Assembly (NCBI GenBank): GCA_942492055.1
Contig: CALODP010000019.1
Location: 248,001 to 312,000, forward strand
Direction of reading: 5' to 3'
DNA length: 64,000 nt
Origin: CALODP01 sp942492055
GTDB taxonomy: Bacteria; Bacteroidota; Ignavibacteria; Ignavibacteriales; Melioribacteraceae
Every line of letters starts with the position of its first letter. Position 1 is the first letter of the stretch. Shown one piece after another: positions 37,098 through 45,347 of this stretch. The position numbers and the translations under genes are program-made. Below the pieces are notes generated by a model. The model searched no databases, had not been told where the DNA came from, and saw only the letters and a list, made by a program, of their open reading frames with translations.

Positions 37098-38300
37098 TTA
37101 TCTTGGAACAATATTATATAAAAATCTGATTTTCACCATAAACCATAATAAGAGTAGAGCAAATGTATGCCCCACGGTATTAAGCCACATATTTCCGATA
37201 TTCATTATTGGTACATTAGAAAAAATATAGAGCAAATAGATATGCATTATAAAAACATACAAGGAAGCTTGACCTAGTGGAATAAAAAACCATCCGAAAT
37301 ACATATTTACAATTTTCCAAAATTTCGTCAGAAGATAATATCCGAAAATCAGGGCGGCTGCGTAATTCACCAATCTTAAAATTCCAAGAGTATTTTTCCT
37401 ACAATACTTCTCATAAATTTCAGTAAATATTTCCTGGGGAATAATTGAAATCTTCGCATATGACGGCATTTCAGGATTAGGGTTATTTTGAGTAAAAAAC
37501 ATAAATACAAAAAACGTTACTCCTGATATGAGAAGAATCGGTTTTCTATAATAACTCTCCATGATCTCAGCAAGCTTTTTCCTATGAAAGCCAGCTGCCA
37601 TTCCATGAAAAAAAATCAATTGCCATGTCAATAACGGAAAAGCATACTCAAATTGCGCCCCAGTTAGATTTACCGGATCTGCCCAATTGGATATATACAG
37701 AATCCAAGAAATCCCTAAAACAACCATTGTTCGTTTCTTATGCATCATCCACAATGCAAGTGGGGAAAGACAGAGTAAAATAACATAAAGACCAAGAATT
37801 TGTAGTTGATGCGGTCCACTTCTTAACAAAAGCACACTTGCAAGTTTTGTTTGAATGTTCGCGTCTACTGTCGGATATAAAGCATAGACTTCTTTTGTAA
37901 TATTATTTGTCCATGTCATCAGTTCACTTGCATTCCAAACCGGCAAAAAAGCCAATATTACAATACTGACAATAACAACGATATTTACTCTATAAAGCAT
38001 CAACCCTCGATTTACTAATTTTCGAACTGATGCATGAAACCCCTCTTTTATTAGTAGCTTTCCATAAACCATTCCGACAACTAGTCCCGAAAGAATTACA
38101 AATCCTTCTCCGCCTGATATTATTCCTATTCTTTCCCAAGCAATAAAATTGTATAAAGAGAAAACCTCGAAATGAACAACAACAAGAACGAACATTACAA
38201 TTCCCCGAAAAAAATCTATCCGCAGATCTCTTCTTCCCAATTCATCATACTCATATTCATTATTCACTATCTTGTTCCAGATTGAGTATTTATTCTTCAT
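37098..38300 (-). CDS. opgC: OpgC-type glucan acyltransferase, integral membrane
   Basis: 400 residues from the ATG at 38300, which has AAGGGGG at good spacing; a TTG 15 bases upstream is a less likely start. About ten membrane helices are predicted. The N-terminus 'RRDLRIDFFRGIVMFVLVVVHF' and 'ISGGEGFVILSGLVVGMVYG' match the OpgC family. OpgC adds succinyl groups to osmoregulated periplasmic glucans, which in E. coli have a beta-1,2-linked backbone. Here it would acylate the product of the GT2 synthase encoded upstream in the same set. The next gene is an exported esterase, which gives an add/remove pair. The acyl donor and group are not readable. Confidence 0.85.
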   Translation of the reverse strand: MKNKYSIWNKIVNNEYEYDELGRRDLRIDFFRGIVMFVLVVVHFEVFSLYNFIAWERIGIISGGEGFVILSGLVVGMVYGKLLIKEGFHASVRKLVNRGLMLYRVNIVVIVSIVILAFLPVWNASELMTWTNNITKEVYALYPTVDANIQTKLASVLLLRSGPHQLQILGLYVILLCLSPLALWMMHKKRTMVVLGISWILYISNWADPVNLTGAQFEYAFPLLTWQLIFFHGMAAGFHRKKLAEIMESYYRKPILLISGVTFFVFMFFTQNNPNPEMPSYAKISIIPQEIFTEIYEKYCRKNTLGILRLVNYAAALIFGYYLLTKFWKIVNMYFGWFFIPLGQASLYVFIMHIYLLYIFSNVPIMNIGNMWLNTVGHTFALLLLWFMVKIRFLYNIVPR

Positions 38301-38327
38301 AGTAACCCCCTTCAAAAGGAATTGATC

Positions 38328-40220
38328 TCAGTTACGTTGCAAAAAAGCTTCTTTGTTACGAGACAAATATAAAAGTGCCTCTAATACGACAGCATTAGTA
38401 TTAAGATTTAGTGATTTATTGATTTGGCCGTTTTCGTATTGCCCGGCATAAAATCCATTAATTCTACTAACTAATTTTTGAGCTTTTTCGATTATCAAAT
38501 CGGAATAATCATCACCATAAATTACGTACCAAGAATAGGCTGCTTTCACACTAAAAGTTTTCAGATTATCCACATTTTTTCCACTAATTGTTGCACAAAC
38601 CCATGGACTATCGTTAAATAGTATAGAATTGTAGGCAAACCAAGGTTTCTTGTCCAACGCATCCTCTGTAATAGCTGTTAATATCTTAGTTCTTTTGTAT
38701 CTCTCTTTTTGAAGCTGATAAACTTTACTAGTAGTCTCCTCAAAAACAGAATCAATAAACCCTAATTCCATTTTTGCCAAGTAAAATGGCTCACTTGTAA
38801 GAAAAGAAAGATTTCTAACATCATGTTGGACATCAATTCCATATAAAGAAAAAGAATTATTATTGGAATAATCCAGAGCTTCAGACAAATTCACCCCCCA
38901 AAGAGAAAATCCCATAGCAGAATACTGTTCATATCCGAAACGTCCCTCTTGCCAATGATATTCTCTTCTCCTTCCTTTATAGGTTCCAAACATTTCATTA
39001 TTATGAGCAAGTCTGCGGAAATCCCATTTAGTAATTATTTTCTCTATTTTCTCAGAAAAGCGTGGCGAAGCTGTTGATATAATCTTAAACCAAACAAGAA
39101 GTCGTCCGATATCAATTGCTGACCATCCTGCTCCAACTTTTGCTCCTTTTACACCCCCCATTTTCAAATTCTTTATATCGTATTCTCTGTTGGGTAATTC
39201 TTTATTATATAAAGGAAGGTTTTCAATTGAGTTAAATGCTTGCTCGGTTTTTGAGAAATACTCTGTTGAATCAATAATTCCCAATTTAAATGCAGAATAA
39301 TATCCAGCCAAGTTTCCCGCAATATCCCACATTGTAGAGTAGTGATATCTATTCACAGAATTTACAAGTCCGGTTTCTTTATTAAAGTTTACTTTGAAAT
39401 AGTCCCAGGCCTTTTCTGCCCATTGAGTTATTAATAATTCATTAATTAGGTATCCTGAGGTTCGCAAACGGGAATTTTCTTGTTGAGGAATTACAAATAC
39501 TTCCCCTATGTCCATATTCTCTTTCAAACTTTCGTTCTCATCAAGTTCAAAATAAGTCAATGAAGAAATCACCCCAACTGTATCTTCTTGATCTTCACTA
39601 ATATTATATGAATTATCAACATCGATTGTCGGATTCACTCCTCTTATAATTAAGTAGTCCTCATCTTTTGATTGAATAAAATCGGAGGACTCCTCTTCAC
39701 CAGAATAATCAGGAACTTCCTCCGAAGAGAACTCGGAATTATTAGCTATTATCCCCGGACGTGGTCCTTCATATTCCAGAAGATTAAGTTCATTAATAAG
39801 TTCCAAAAGAAAAATATCCTCTTCTTCGGATATTGCATAAGCATCAAAATTCGGAATAGTATGATTTAATCTATTATGTATCTCAGTTTCCTTTTCTTCT
39901 AATTTATTTCTTTCTAATCTCCAAGTTGTATTGCTTTGAAGAAACAATTGAATTGTCCGGCTCCATGAAAAGTAAGCGTTAGGGCTATTAATTTTCTCAT
40001 AAGTAATTGTCGCAAAAAGATAATTAAATGCTGCTTCCGATAAAGAATAATCATCCCAACTTTCGGAAAGAAGTTTACTTGCGTCATCTGACCATTTTTC
40101 AGCTGCAGCGAGATAGTTACCCAAACGAAAGAGCTCAAAACCGTTCCGACTTATTTTCGTCTGAGCAATCATCAGTGACCCTGTCAGACAAACACATACA
40201 ATGATTACTAATCTTTTCAT
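38328..40220 (-). CDS. DUF3131 protein with N-terminal helical extension (third of three)
   Basis: I take the ATG at 40220, which shares a base with the stop of the preceding gene (TAATG), has GGAGA upstream and gives a signal peptide 'MKRLVIIVCVCLTGSLMIAQ'; 630 residues. Residues about 20-120 look like TPR-type helices ('NGFELFRLGNYLAAAEKWSDDASKLL'). An acidic low-complexity linker follows. The DUF3131 domain covers about 260-630, with 'TGLVNSVNRYHYSTMWDIAG', 'GAGWSAIDIGRLLVWFKII', 'EGRFGYEQYSAMGFSLWG' and the closing 'NTNAVVLEALLYLSRN'. The domain has no established function to my knowledge; the helical pattern suggests an (alpha/alpha)6 barrel as in glycan-active enzymes. It acts in the periplasm. 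Confidence 0.82.
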   Translation of the reverse strand: MKRLVIIVCVCLTGSLMIAQTKISRNGFELFRLGNYLAAAEKWSDDASKLLSESWDDYSLSEAAFNYLFATITYEKINSPNAYFSWSRTIQLFLQSNTTWRLERNKLEEKETEIHNRLNHTIPNFDAYAISEEEDIFLLELINELNLLEYEGPRPGIIANNSEFSSEEVPDYSGEEESSDFIQSKDEDYLIIRGVNPTIDVDNSYNISEDQEDTVGVISSLTYFELDENESLKENMDIGEVFVIPQQENSRLRTSGYLINELLITQWAEKAWDYFKVNFNKETGLVNSVNRYHYSTMWDIAGNLAGYYSAFKLGIIDSTEYFSKTEQAFNSIENLPLYNKELPNREYDIKNLKMGGVKGAKVGAGWSAIDIGRLLVWFKIISTASPRFSEKIEKIITKWDFRRLAHNNEMFGTYKGRRREYHWQEGRFGYEQYSAMGFSLWGVNLSEALDYSNNNSFSLYGIDVQHDVRNLSFLTSEPFYLAKMELGFIDSVFEETTSKVYQLQKERYKRTKILTAITEDALDKKPWFAYNSILFNDSPWVCATISGKNVDNLKTFSVKAAYSWYVIYGDDYSDLIIEKAQKLVSRINGFYAGQYENGQINKSLNLNTNAVVLEALLYLSRNKEAFLQRN

Positions 40221-41608
40221 TATCTTTCTCCGGGAATCGGAAAACATTTTTTTGTTGCTTGAAATTCATTTCTCAAAATAGCTTCATAATAGGAATCATC
40301 ATTAGCAGGGGTATAAATGATTCCCCTTGATTTAAACAGCAAAGCTTCCAGAACCATTGAATTTGTAGCACATGTAAATATTGTATTATACCCCCCATCC
40401 CTTTCATATCTTCCCTCATACCATCCGTTTTTTTTGTCATATAGATGTTTAATTGAGTTTATTAATAACTCCGTGTAATCGGTTTTCCACAAAGCCCACA
40501 TTCCAAAGACAGCTTTAACAGATACTTGAGAAAAACGAGGATACAGTTTTCCGTTTTGCGATATTGTATTCCATAAATATCCGTTTGCATAAATAGCATC
40601 AAATATTTTATAGGGAGCTTGTTTGATTCTTACTTTGCTTTTTGCGGTTAATATTTTTTCCTTTTCATATCTTTTTTCCTGACCAAGATATATTCTATTT
40701 GCAAATTCACTCATATTTGTGTGTGTCGTAACAAAATCCATTCTTATACAACTTCCCAGAGAATCCCAACCGAATTCCATTCCGTCAATTAAATATGGTA
40801 GAGATTCGGTAATATTTACCATTGAATCACGTCTGAGGTCTCTGGCATCAAATGGAATTTTCACCCCATACGTTTCTATAGTTTCATATGGCTCTGCTCT
40901 ACTTGCTTTGGAAGTTTCGAATCCCCATGCCTGAAATCCTCTTGCCGAATATTCTTCAAATCCTAATTCTCCTTCTCTTGTGAGCCTTAATTTACCATTT
41001 TCAACAGATCCTCTGAATAGTTCTCCTTCATCATTAATAACATCACAAAAGTTCCATCTCATAACTGCCTTATCGATATATTCCCTAAAAACAGGATACT
41101 CTTCACGAATTATTTTTAGCCAAATTAGAATTCTTCCGATATCTAAAGCTGACCACCCTATTTCTCCCGATTTATTACTGTAGTTAACTTTTACTCCGGT
41201 TTTTGTATTGTATAGTTTATTTGGAAGAATCCCTTTCGCTAGAGACATTCGTCCTAAAAAAGAAAGGAATGAACTTAATCTGGAATCGAATTTTTTGTTA
41301 TCAATTATTCCTAGTTGGTGTGCTGAGTAAAGAGCGGCCAAATAATCTCCGGAATCCCACATATCGGCGACGGGAAAATTATGTATTGAGTTTGCCAGAC
41401 CAGTCCCATAATTATGATTATTTTCAAAATACCTCCATGCTATTATTCCCCAATTATATTCTTCTTCGGTAAGTTCTCCTCTTCTTCCAAACTCAAAGAG
41501 ACTACCCATTTCGGAAAAACCAGATGAAACTCCTCTAATAAGAACACCACATGATGAAGAAAAAAAGAGAAGCAATAATGCAATATTTCTAAATATTTTA
41601 CCCAGCAT
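40220..41608 (-). CDS. DUF3131 lipoprotein (second of three)
   Basis: 462 residues. The signal 'MLGKIFRNIALLLLFFSSSC' ends in a lipobox Cys at residue 20, so it is probably anchored in a membrane on the periplasmic side. The DUF3131 domain fills the rest: 'YGTGLANSIHNFPVADMWDSGDYL', 'LPNKLYNTKTGVKVNY', 'GWSALDIGRILIWLKII', 'MRWNFCDVI', 'ELGFEEYSARGFQAWGF' and the end 'ATNSMVLEALLFKSRG'. It starts one base after the stop of the first DUF3131 gene and is coupled to the third. Its similarity to both neighbours indicates triplication, but the anchoring differs. The role in the glucan pathway is inferred from position only. Confidence 0.85.
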   Translation of the reverse strand: MLGKIFRNIALLLLFFSSSCGVLIRGVSSGFSEMGSLFEFGRRGELTEEEYNWGIIAWRYFENNHNYGTGLANSIHNFPVADMWDSGDYLAALYSAHQLGIIDNKKFDSRLSSFLSFLGRMSLAKGILPNKLYNTKTGVKVNYSNKSGEIGWSALDIGRILIWLKIIREEYPVFREYIDKAVMRWNFCDVINDEGELFRGSVENGKLRLTREGELGFEEYSARGFQAWGFETSKASRAEPYETIETYGVKIPFDARDLRRDSMVNITESLPYLIDGMEFGWDSLGSCIRMDFVTTHTNMSEFANRIYLGQEKRYEKEKILTAKSKVRIKQAPYKIFDAIYANGYLWNTISQNGKLYPRFSQVSVKAVFGMWALWKTDYTELLINSIKHLYDKKNGWYEGRYERDGGYNTIFTCATNSMVLEALLFKSRGIIYTPANDDSYYEAILRNEFQATKKCFPIPGER

Positions 41609-41609
41609 C

Positions 41610-43022
41610 CTATTTCTCTGAAAAATAGAGATCCCATAAAGATATTTGTCTTTCCTTTATACAATTTGCGTTAAAAAATTCATCATCGATTTTCTTATCC
41701 CACATACTTCTTCGACCACTAAATGATAGAATTTTGCCGAATTTCTTAAACATAAGACACTCCAGAATAATGCCATTGTTATTTGCTGTAAATGTCTTAA
41801 TTAGTCCTTTCCCGTTTTCATATATCCCTTCATAAAAACCTTTTCTCGGATCATATTGATCAGCAACATAATCAAACAGAAGATCAGTATACTTTGTATT
41901 CCACACTGCCCACATTCCTATTGCTCCCTTCAGAGCTACAGCTGAAAATTGGGGAACATACTCTCCTTTTTCTGTAATTGTGTTCCATGCATATCCATCG
42001 GAAAAGATCGTATCATAAACAAAGTAAGGCTTTTTATCCAATTGATGTTCAGTTCGGGCTGTAATAATGCCAGTTTCAGCATATCGTCGTTCTTGAGCTT
42101 TATAAATTCTCTGCGAAAGCTCTGCCACTTGTTGATCTGTAAACTCAGAACAATTTGAGCAACTATCATTAACAGTATCCCATCCTAATTCAATTGCGTC
42201 TAAAACCGAGCTTTCCGCAACAACATAATTATGAGCTCCAAGGACTCTCGGATCTCTCGTGTCATATCCTACTTCAACTCCGAATATTGTTATGTAATTA
42301 AATGGGGCGCTTTTCGAGGCTTTTTTTGTATTAAATCCCCATAGCTCAAATCCTTTTGCAGCATATTCCTCATATCCCAAACGTCCCTCCTGAAGATATA
42401 CAACTTCCCCACTTTTTTTTACCGCTGCACCGAACATCGTACCCTTTTCATCAATAACATTGCAAAATTTCCATCTTAGAATAAACTTATCAATGGAATT
42501 AGAATATTGCGGATATTTCTCTTTAATAATTTTGAGCCAGATGAGTAGTCTTCCTAGATCCAAAGCGGAATATCCAATTTCTCCCGGCTTATTCACATAA
42601 TTTACCATTTGAGCTGTCTTTGTATTATATGCTTTATTTGGCAATTCTTCTTTGAAGAAGGAAATAGAATTGAAAGTACTTACCAATTTTGTAATTCTTT
42701 TGTCAAATTCACTCTTTTCTATTATTCCAAGCTCATAAGCCGATACCAGTCCCCCAATGTATGAAGCTAAATCCCACATTGTTACAGATGGATAATTATG
42801 AGTTGAATTTACAAGACCGGTTTCCTCCTGATAATTATTCTGAAAATATTTCCAAGCAATTCGGGCCATTGTCATTTCCTTTTCCGTCAAAGATCCATTT
42901 CTCGGCCCTTTATAACTTGGCAAATATTTTTTATGTAGAACAGGATACTGCCCTTTTAATGAGACAGAAAATAGAAGAATTATTATGGAGACTAAAACTG
43001 ATATTTCTAATTTTTTTTTCAT
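41610..43022 (-). CDS. DUF3131 protein, exported (first of three)
   Basis: 470 residues with a Sec signal peptide (about 1-24, 'VLVSIIILLFSVSLKGQ') and no lipobox. DUF3131 motifs: 'ETGLVNSTHNYPSVTMWDLASYIGGLVSAYELGII', 'ELPNKAYNTKT', 'GYSALDLGRLLIWLKII', 'RWKFCNVI', 'GRLGYEEYAAKGFELWGF', closing 'NNNGIILECLMFKKFG'. The segment 'SNCSE' after 'DTVNDSC' carries a cysteine pair the other two lack. It lies 18 bp after the GT2 synthase gene, so it is the most tightly linked of the three to the synthase. Conserved acidic residues in the Trp-Asp and Glu-Glu-Tyr motifs are candidates for catalysis. Confidence 0.85.
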   Translation of the reverse strand: MKKKLEISVLVSIIILLFSVSLKGQYPVLHKKYLPSYKGPRNGSLTEKEMTMARIAWKYFQNNYQEETGLVNSTHNYPSVTMWDLASYIGGLVSAYELGIIEKSEFDKRITKLVSTFNSISFFKEELPNKAYNTKTAQMVNYVNKPGEIGYSALDLGRLLIWLKIIKEKYPQYSNSIDKFILRWKFCNVIDEKGTMFGAAVKKSGEVVYLQEGRLGYEEYAAKGFELWGFNTKKASKSAPFNYITIFGVEVGYDTRDPRVLGAHNYVVAESSVLDAIELGWDTVNDSCSNCSEFTDQQVAELSQRIYKAQERRYAETGIITARTEHQLDKKPYFVYDTIFSDGYAWNTITEKGEYVPQFSAVALKGAIGMWAVWNTKYTDLLFDYVADQYDPRKGFYEGIYENGKGLIKTFTANNNGIILECLMFKKFGKILSFSGRRSMWDKKIDDEFFNANCIKERQISLWDLYFSEK

Positions 43023-43040
43023 ATTTTACTCGCAGGTTCT

Positions 43041-44894
43041 TTATGTTGGAGAAACATTAGGTCTTAATTCGCTTTTTTTTATTGATTCTAATTCTGTTTC
43101 CGCTCTTTCATAGTTAAAGAAAGCTGCTCGAATCATTTTCCACATTGCCAAAGCATTAAGAAGAGCCCAATATACATTAGCCATAAATCCGCCAATATTA
43201 TCTGCATATCCCAACAGAATTCTTCCTATCGAAAACAGTATGCCTGCTATGGTAAGAACCATTACCAAAAACTGAGGTATTACAATTCGAAAATGAGTTC
43301 CACCTTGAATATCCTTAGGAGTTGTAGGAAACTTAATTTTTTCCCCCTTTAAAACAGTCCAAATTGCTCTTAGGTTAACAGGGAAAAATGAAAGATATCC
43401 GGCTCTTCCACTCCAAGTCGGAATACCGTAAGTTCCAACTCTAAAAGCAATTTCGCTCATCAGATAGAAAGGAATAAAATGATAAAAGAATTCAGCGGAA
43501 TAAGCACTAACAGGAGGAATTTCCGTAAAAAAGTAAATAATCGGAGCCAAAATAAAAACTACATTCCATAGTGCTCCGAAGTATGAGTAGAAAGTTGCGG
43601 AATACATTAATTTTTGCTTTACCGTCATTTTCGAATTAACAAGAGGATTATCATGTATACAAATATCAAGTGTTCCACCCGCATATTTGAATCTTTGTAT
43701 TGTCCAACTTAATAGATCCTGAGGAGAAAGCATTTTTGATTCTACATAAGGATGATAAACAGACTTCCATTCTCTTGCATCATCTCCATGAAGCACTATT
43801 GAAGTATAAAAATCCTCGGATACATGAAATTTGTATGGAGTAAACTCGGTCTCGTAAATCATCTGCTTTTTTATTTCTTCTGTTAAGTCCCTTTTCAGAG
43901 ACAAATCATCAATATCGGAAGTAACTATTTTTGCGATATTATTAATCTGGGTAGAAAAATTCTTCAAGGCTGCTTCCATAACCGCCTCACGTCTGTGTAT
44001 TGAGCCTGCTCCACAACAAAACGCTGCATTAGCCCAATTCCTTCTCCTTTGAATTATATCATAAAATTGAATAGGATCATTCGAAAGAGGATCTTTACCA
44101 ATTTTTATTTCTCCGAATAATTTTTCTATCCCATTTCCAATATGATATCCAACAATTCCGAACATTTTTTTTAGTTTGAATCTCAGATTAAGTCCCTCAT
44201 GGATATCAAAAAACCATTGTGGAGTCTGAACCCAGGCAACTTGAGGATCCTTAAAATAACCAAGAGTATTTTTAAGAATGGAAGGAAAGGGTCGTGTATC
44301 AGCGTCACATATTACAATAAAATCGCCAGCAGTTTGTTCCATAGCATTTCGCATATTTCCGGCTTTAAAACCTATATTGTTATCACGAGTAATATAATTT
44401 ACTCCTTCTTCGACTGCTACTCGCTTCATGGAATCTCTTTTTCCATCATCAAGAATATGAATTAGTATTTTTATTGAGTGAGGATATTCGATTTTTTTTG
44501 CATCTATTATACTAAGCCTTACTAACTCAGGCTCTTCATCATAAGTGGGGAAAAATACATCGACACTAATGGGTCTGTCTTCGTAATTATTGTTTGGCCC
44601 GACACATTCCGTAATTTTATACGGAGGAGATTTTGCTGGAATATCTTCTATCTTCCATAAATTAAATGCATATAGAATAAGACCGACATATGCCGCAGAC
44701 TCGGCAATAACCAGAGGGATTGAAAACCATAAGGCCTCCAGATTAAGGGAATAATTCCAACGCCACCAAATATACCAAGCTCCTAAAATAAGACAAATTG
44801 ATACTAAGAATTGCCAAACTAATTCTCTTGTTCTATTATATTCGCTCGGCAGAGGAGGCTTTCTACTTTCATATTTTGAAAAATAGAATTCCAT
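43041..44894 (-). CDS. Processive GT2 glycosyltransferase, cellulose-synthase-like
   Basis: 617 residues. Two N-terminal membrane helices (about 27-46 and 57-79) precede a GT2 domain (about 105-405) with Asp149-Asp150-Gly, Asp197-Ala-Asp199, 'FCCGAG' near 292, 'SED' at 359-361 and 'QRFKY' at 400-404. These are the DDG, DXD, TED-like and QXXRW-like marks of processive beta-glycan synthases, the last as a variant (Tyr in place of Trp). Four or five further helices follow (about 430-590). There is no PilZ domain, so c-di-GMP control like BcsA is unlikely, and no BcsB or BcsC is encoded nearby. It should make a beta-glucan from UDP-glucose and pass it across the inner membrane. The linkage is unknown; OpgC and DUF3131 neighbours hint at a periplasmic glucan. 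Confidence 0.9.
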   Translation of the reverse strand: MEFYFSKYESRKPPLPSEYNRTRELVWQFLVSICLILGAWYIWWRWNYSLNLEALWFSIPLVIAESAAYVGLILYAFNLWKIEDIPAKSPPYKITECVGPNNNYEDRPISVDVFFPTYDEEPELVRLSIIDAKKIEYPHSIKILIHILDDGKRDSMKRVAVEEGVNYITRDNNIGFKAGNMRNAMEQTAGDFIVICDADTRPFPSILKNTLGYFKDPQVAWVQTPQWFFDIHEGLNLRFKLKKMFGIVGYHIGNGIEKLFGEIKIGKDPLSNDPIQFYDIIQRRRNWANAAFCCGAGSIHRREAVMEAALKNFSTQINNIAKIVTSDIDDLSLKRDLTEEIKKQMIYETEFTPYKFHVSEDFYTSIVLHGDDAREWKSVYHPYVESKMLSPQDLLSWTIQRFKYAGGTLDICIHDNPLVNSKMTVKQKLMYSATFYSYFGALWNVVFILAPIIYFFTEIPPVSAYSAEFFYHFIPFYLMSEIAFRVGTYGIPTWSGRAGYLSFFPVNLRAIWTVLKGEKIKFPTTPKDIQGGTHFRIVIPQFLVMVLTIAGILFSIGRILLGYADNIGGFMANVYWALLNALAMWKMIRAAFFNYERAETELESIKKSELRPNVSPT

Positions 44895-44914
44895 ATATCC
44901 ATCCAGCCTAGTAA

Positions 44915-45256
44915 TTATCGATTAAGAGAAGCAATTGCATTTTCAACATTTTTATATATCTTAAAAACTCTGTTCATTCTGGTAAGTTCAAATAACGGAA
45001 TTACGGAATCTTTTAAGGAGCATATAGAAATATCTCCTCTTCCTTTGAGAGCTTTCATACCACTTACGACAGCAGCTAACCCACTACTATCAATAAAATC
45101 AACGTTCCCAAGATCTAGAATAATATTTTGATTCCCTTCTTCAATCAGAGTAACCAAATCCGCTTTAAACTCAAGGGCATTATCTGCGTTTAGCTTTGTT
45201 TCGGCAATTCCAATTACCGTTAAAGATCCGACCATGTTTCTTTCCAATTTCATCAT
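44915..45256 (-). CDS. STAS-domain anti-sigma-factor antagonist
   Basis: 113 residues, a single STAS domain of the SpoIIAA/RsbV class. The phosphorylation site lies in 'VDFIDSSGLAAVVSGM' with serines 57 and 58. Such proteins bind or release a partner depending on serine phosphorylation, which a PP2C phosphatase removes. The REC-PP2C protein at 34076-35242 closes the same gene set and is the obvious candidate phosphatase. No RsbW-type kinase is encoded in the window. It lies 20 bp upstream of the GT2 gene, which suggests control of the synthase itself or of its transcription. A 91-bp gap upstream could hold a promoter for the STAS-GT2 part of the set. Confidence 0.93.
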   Translation of the reverse strand: MMKLERNMVGSLTVIGIAETKLNADNALEFKADLVTLIEEGNQNIILDLGNVDFIDSSGLAAVVSGMKALKGRGDISICSLKDSVIPLFELTRMNRVFKIYKNVENAIASLNR

Positions 45257-45347
45257 GTCTCCTACCGCTATTATTTGGTTTATATAATACTTATTCGAGG
45301 AACCAAGAAAGAGAATCAGAAGGCTCCCTCATAAATCTGTTATTACA

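Noticed and set aside
43041..44894. Calling the GT2 protein a cellulose synthase (BcsA)
   Set aside because: It lacks PilZ, has a variant QXXRW motif (QRFKY), and no BcsB, BcsC or BcsZ is nearby. Left as cellulose-synthase-like.
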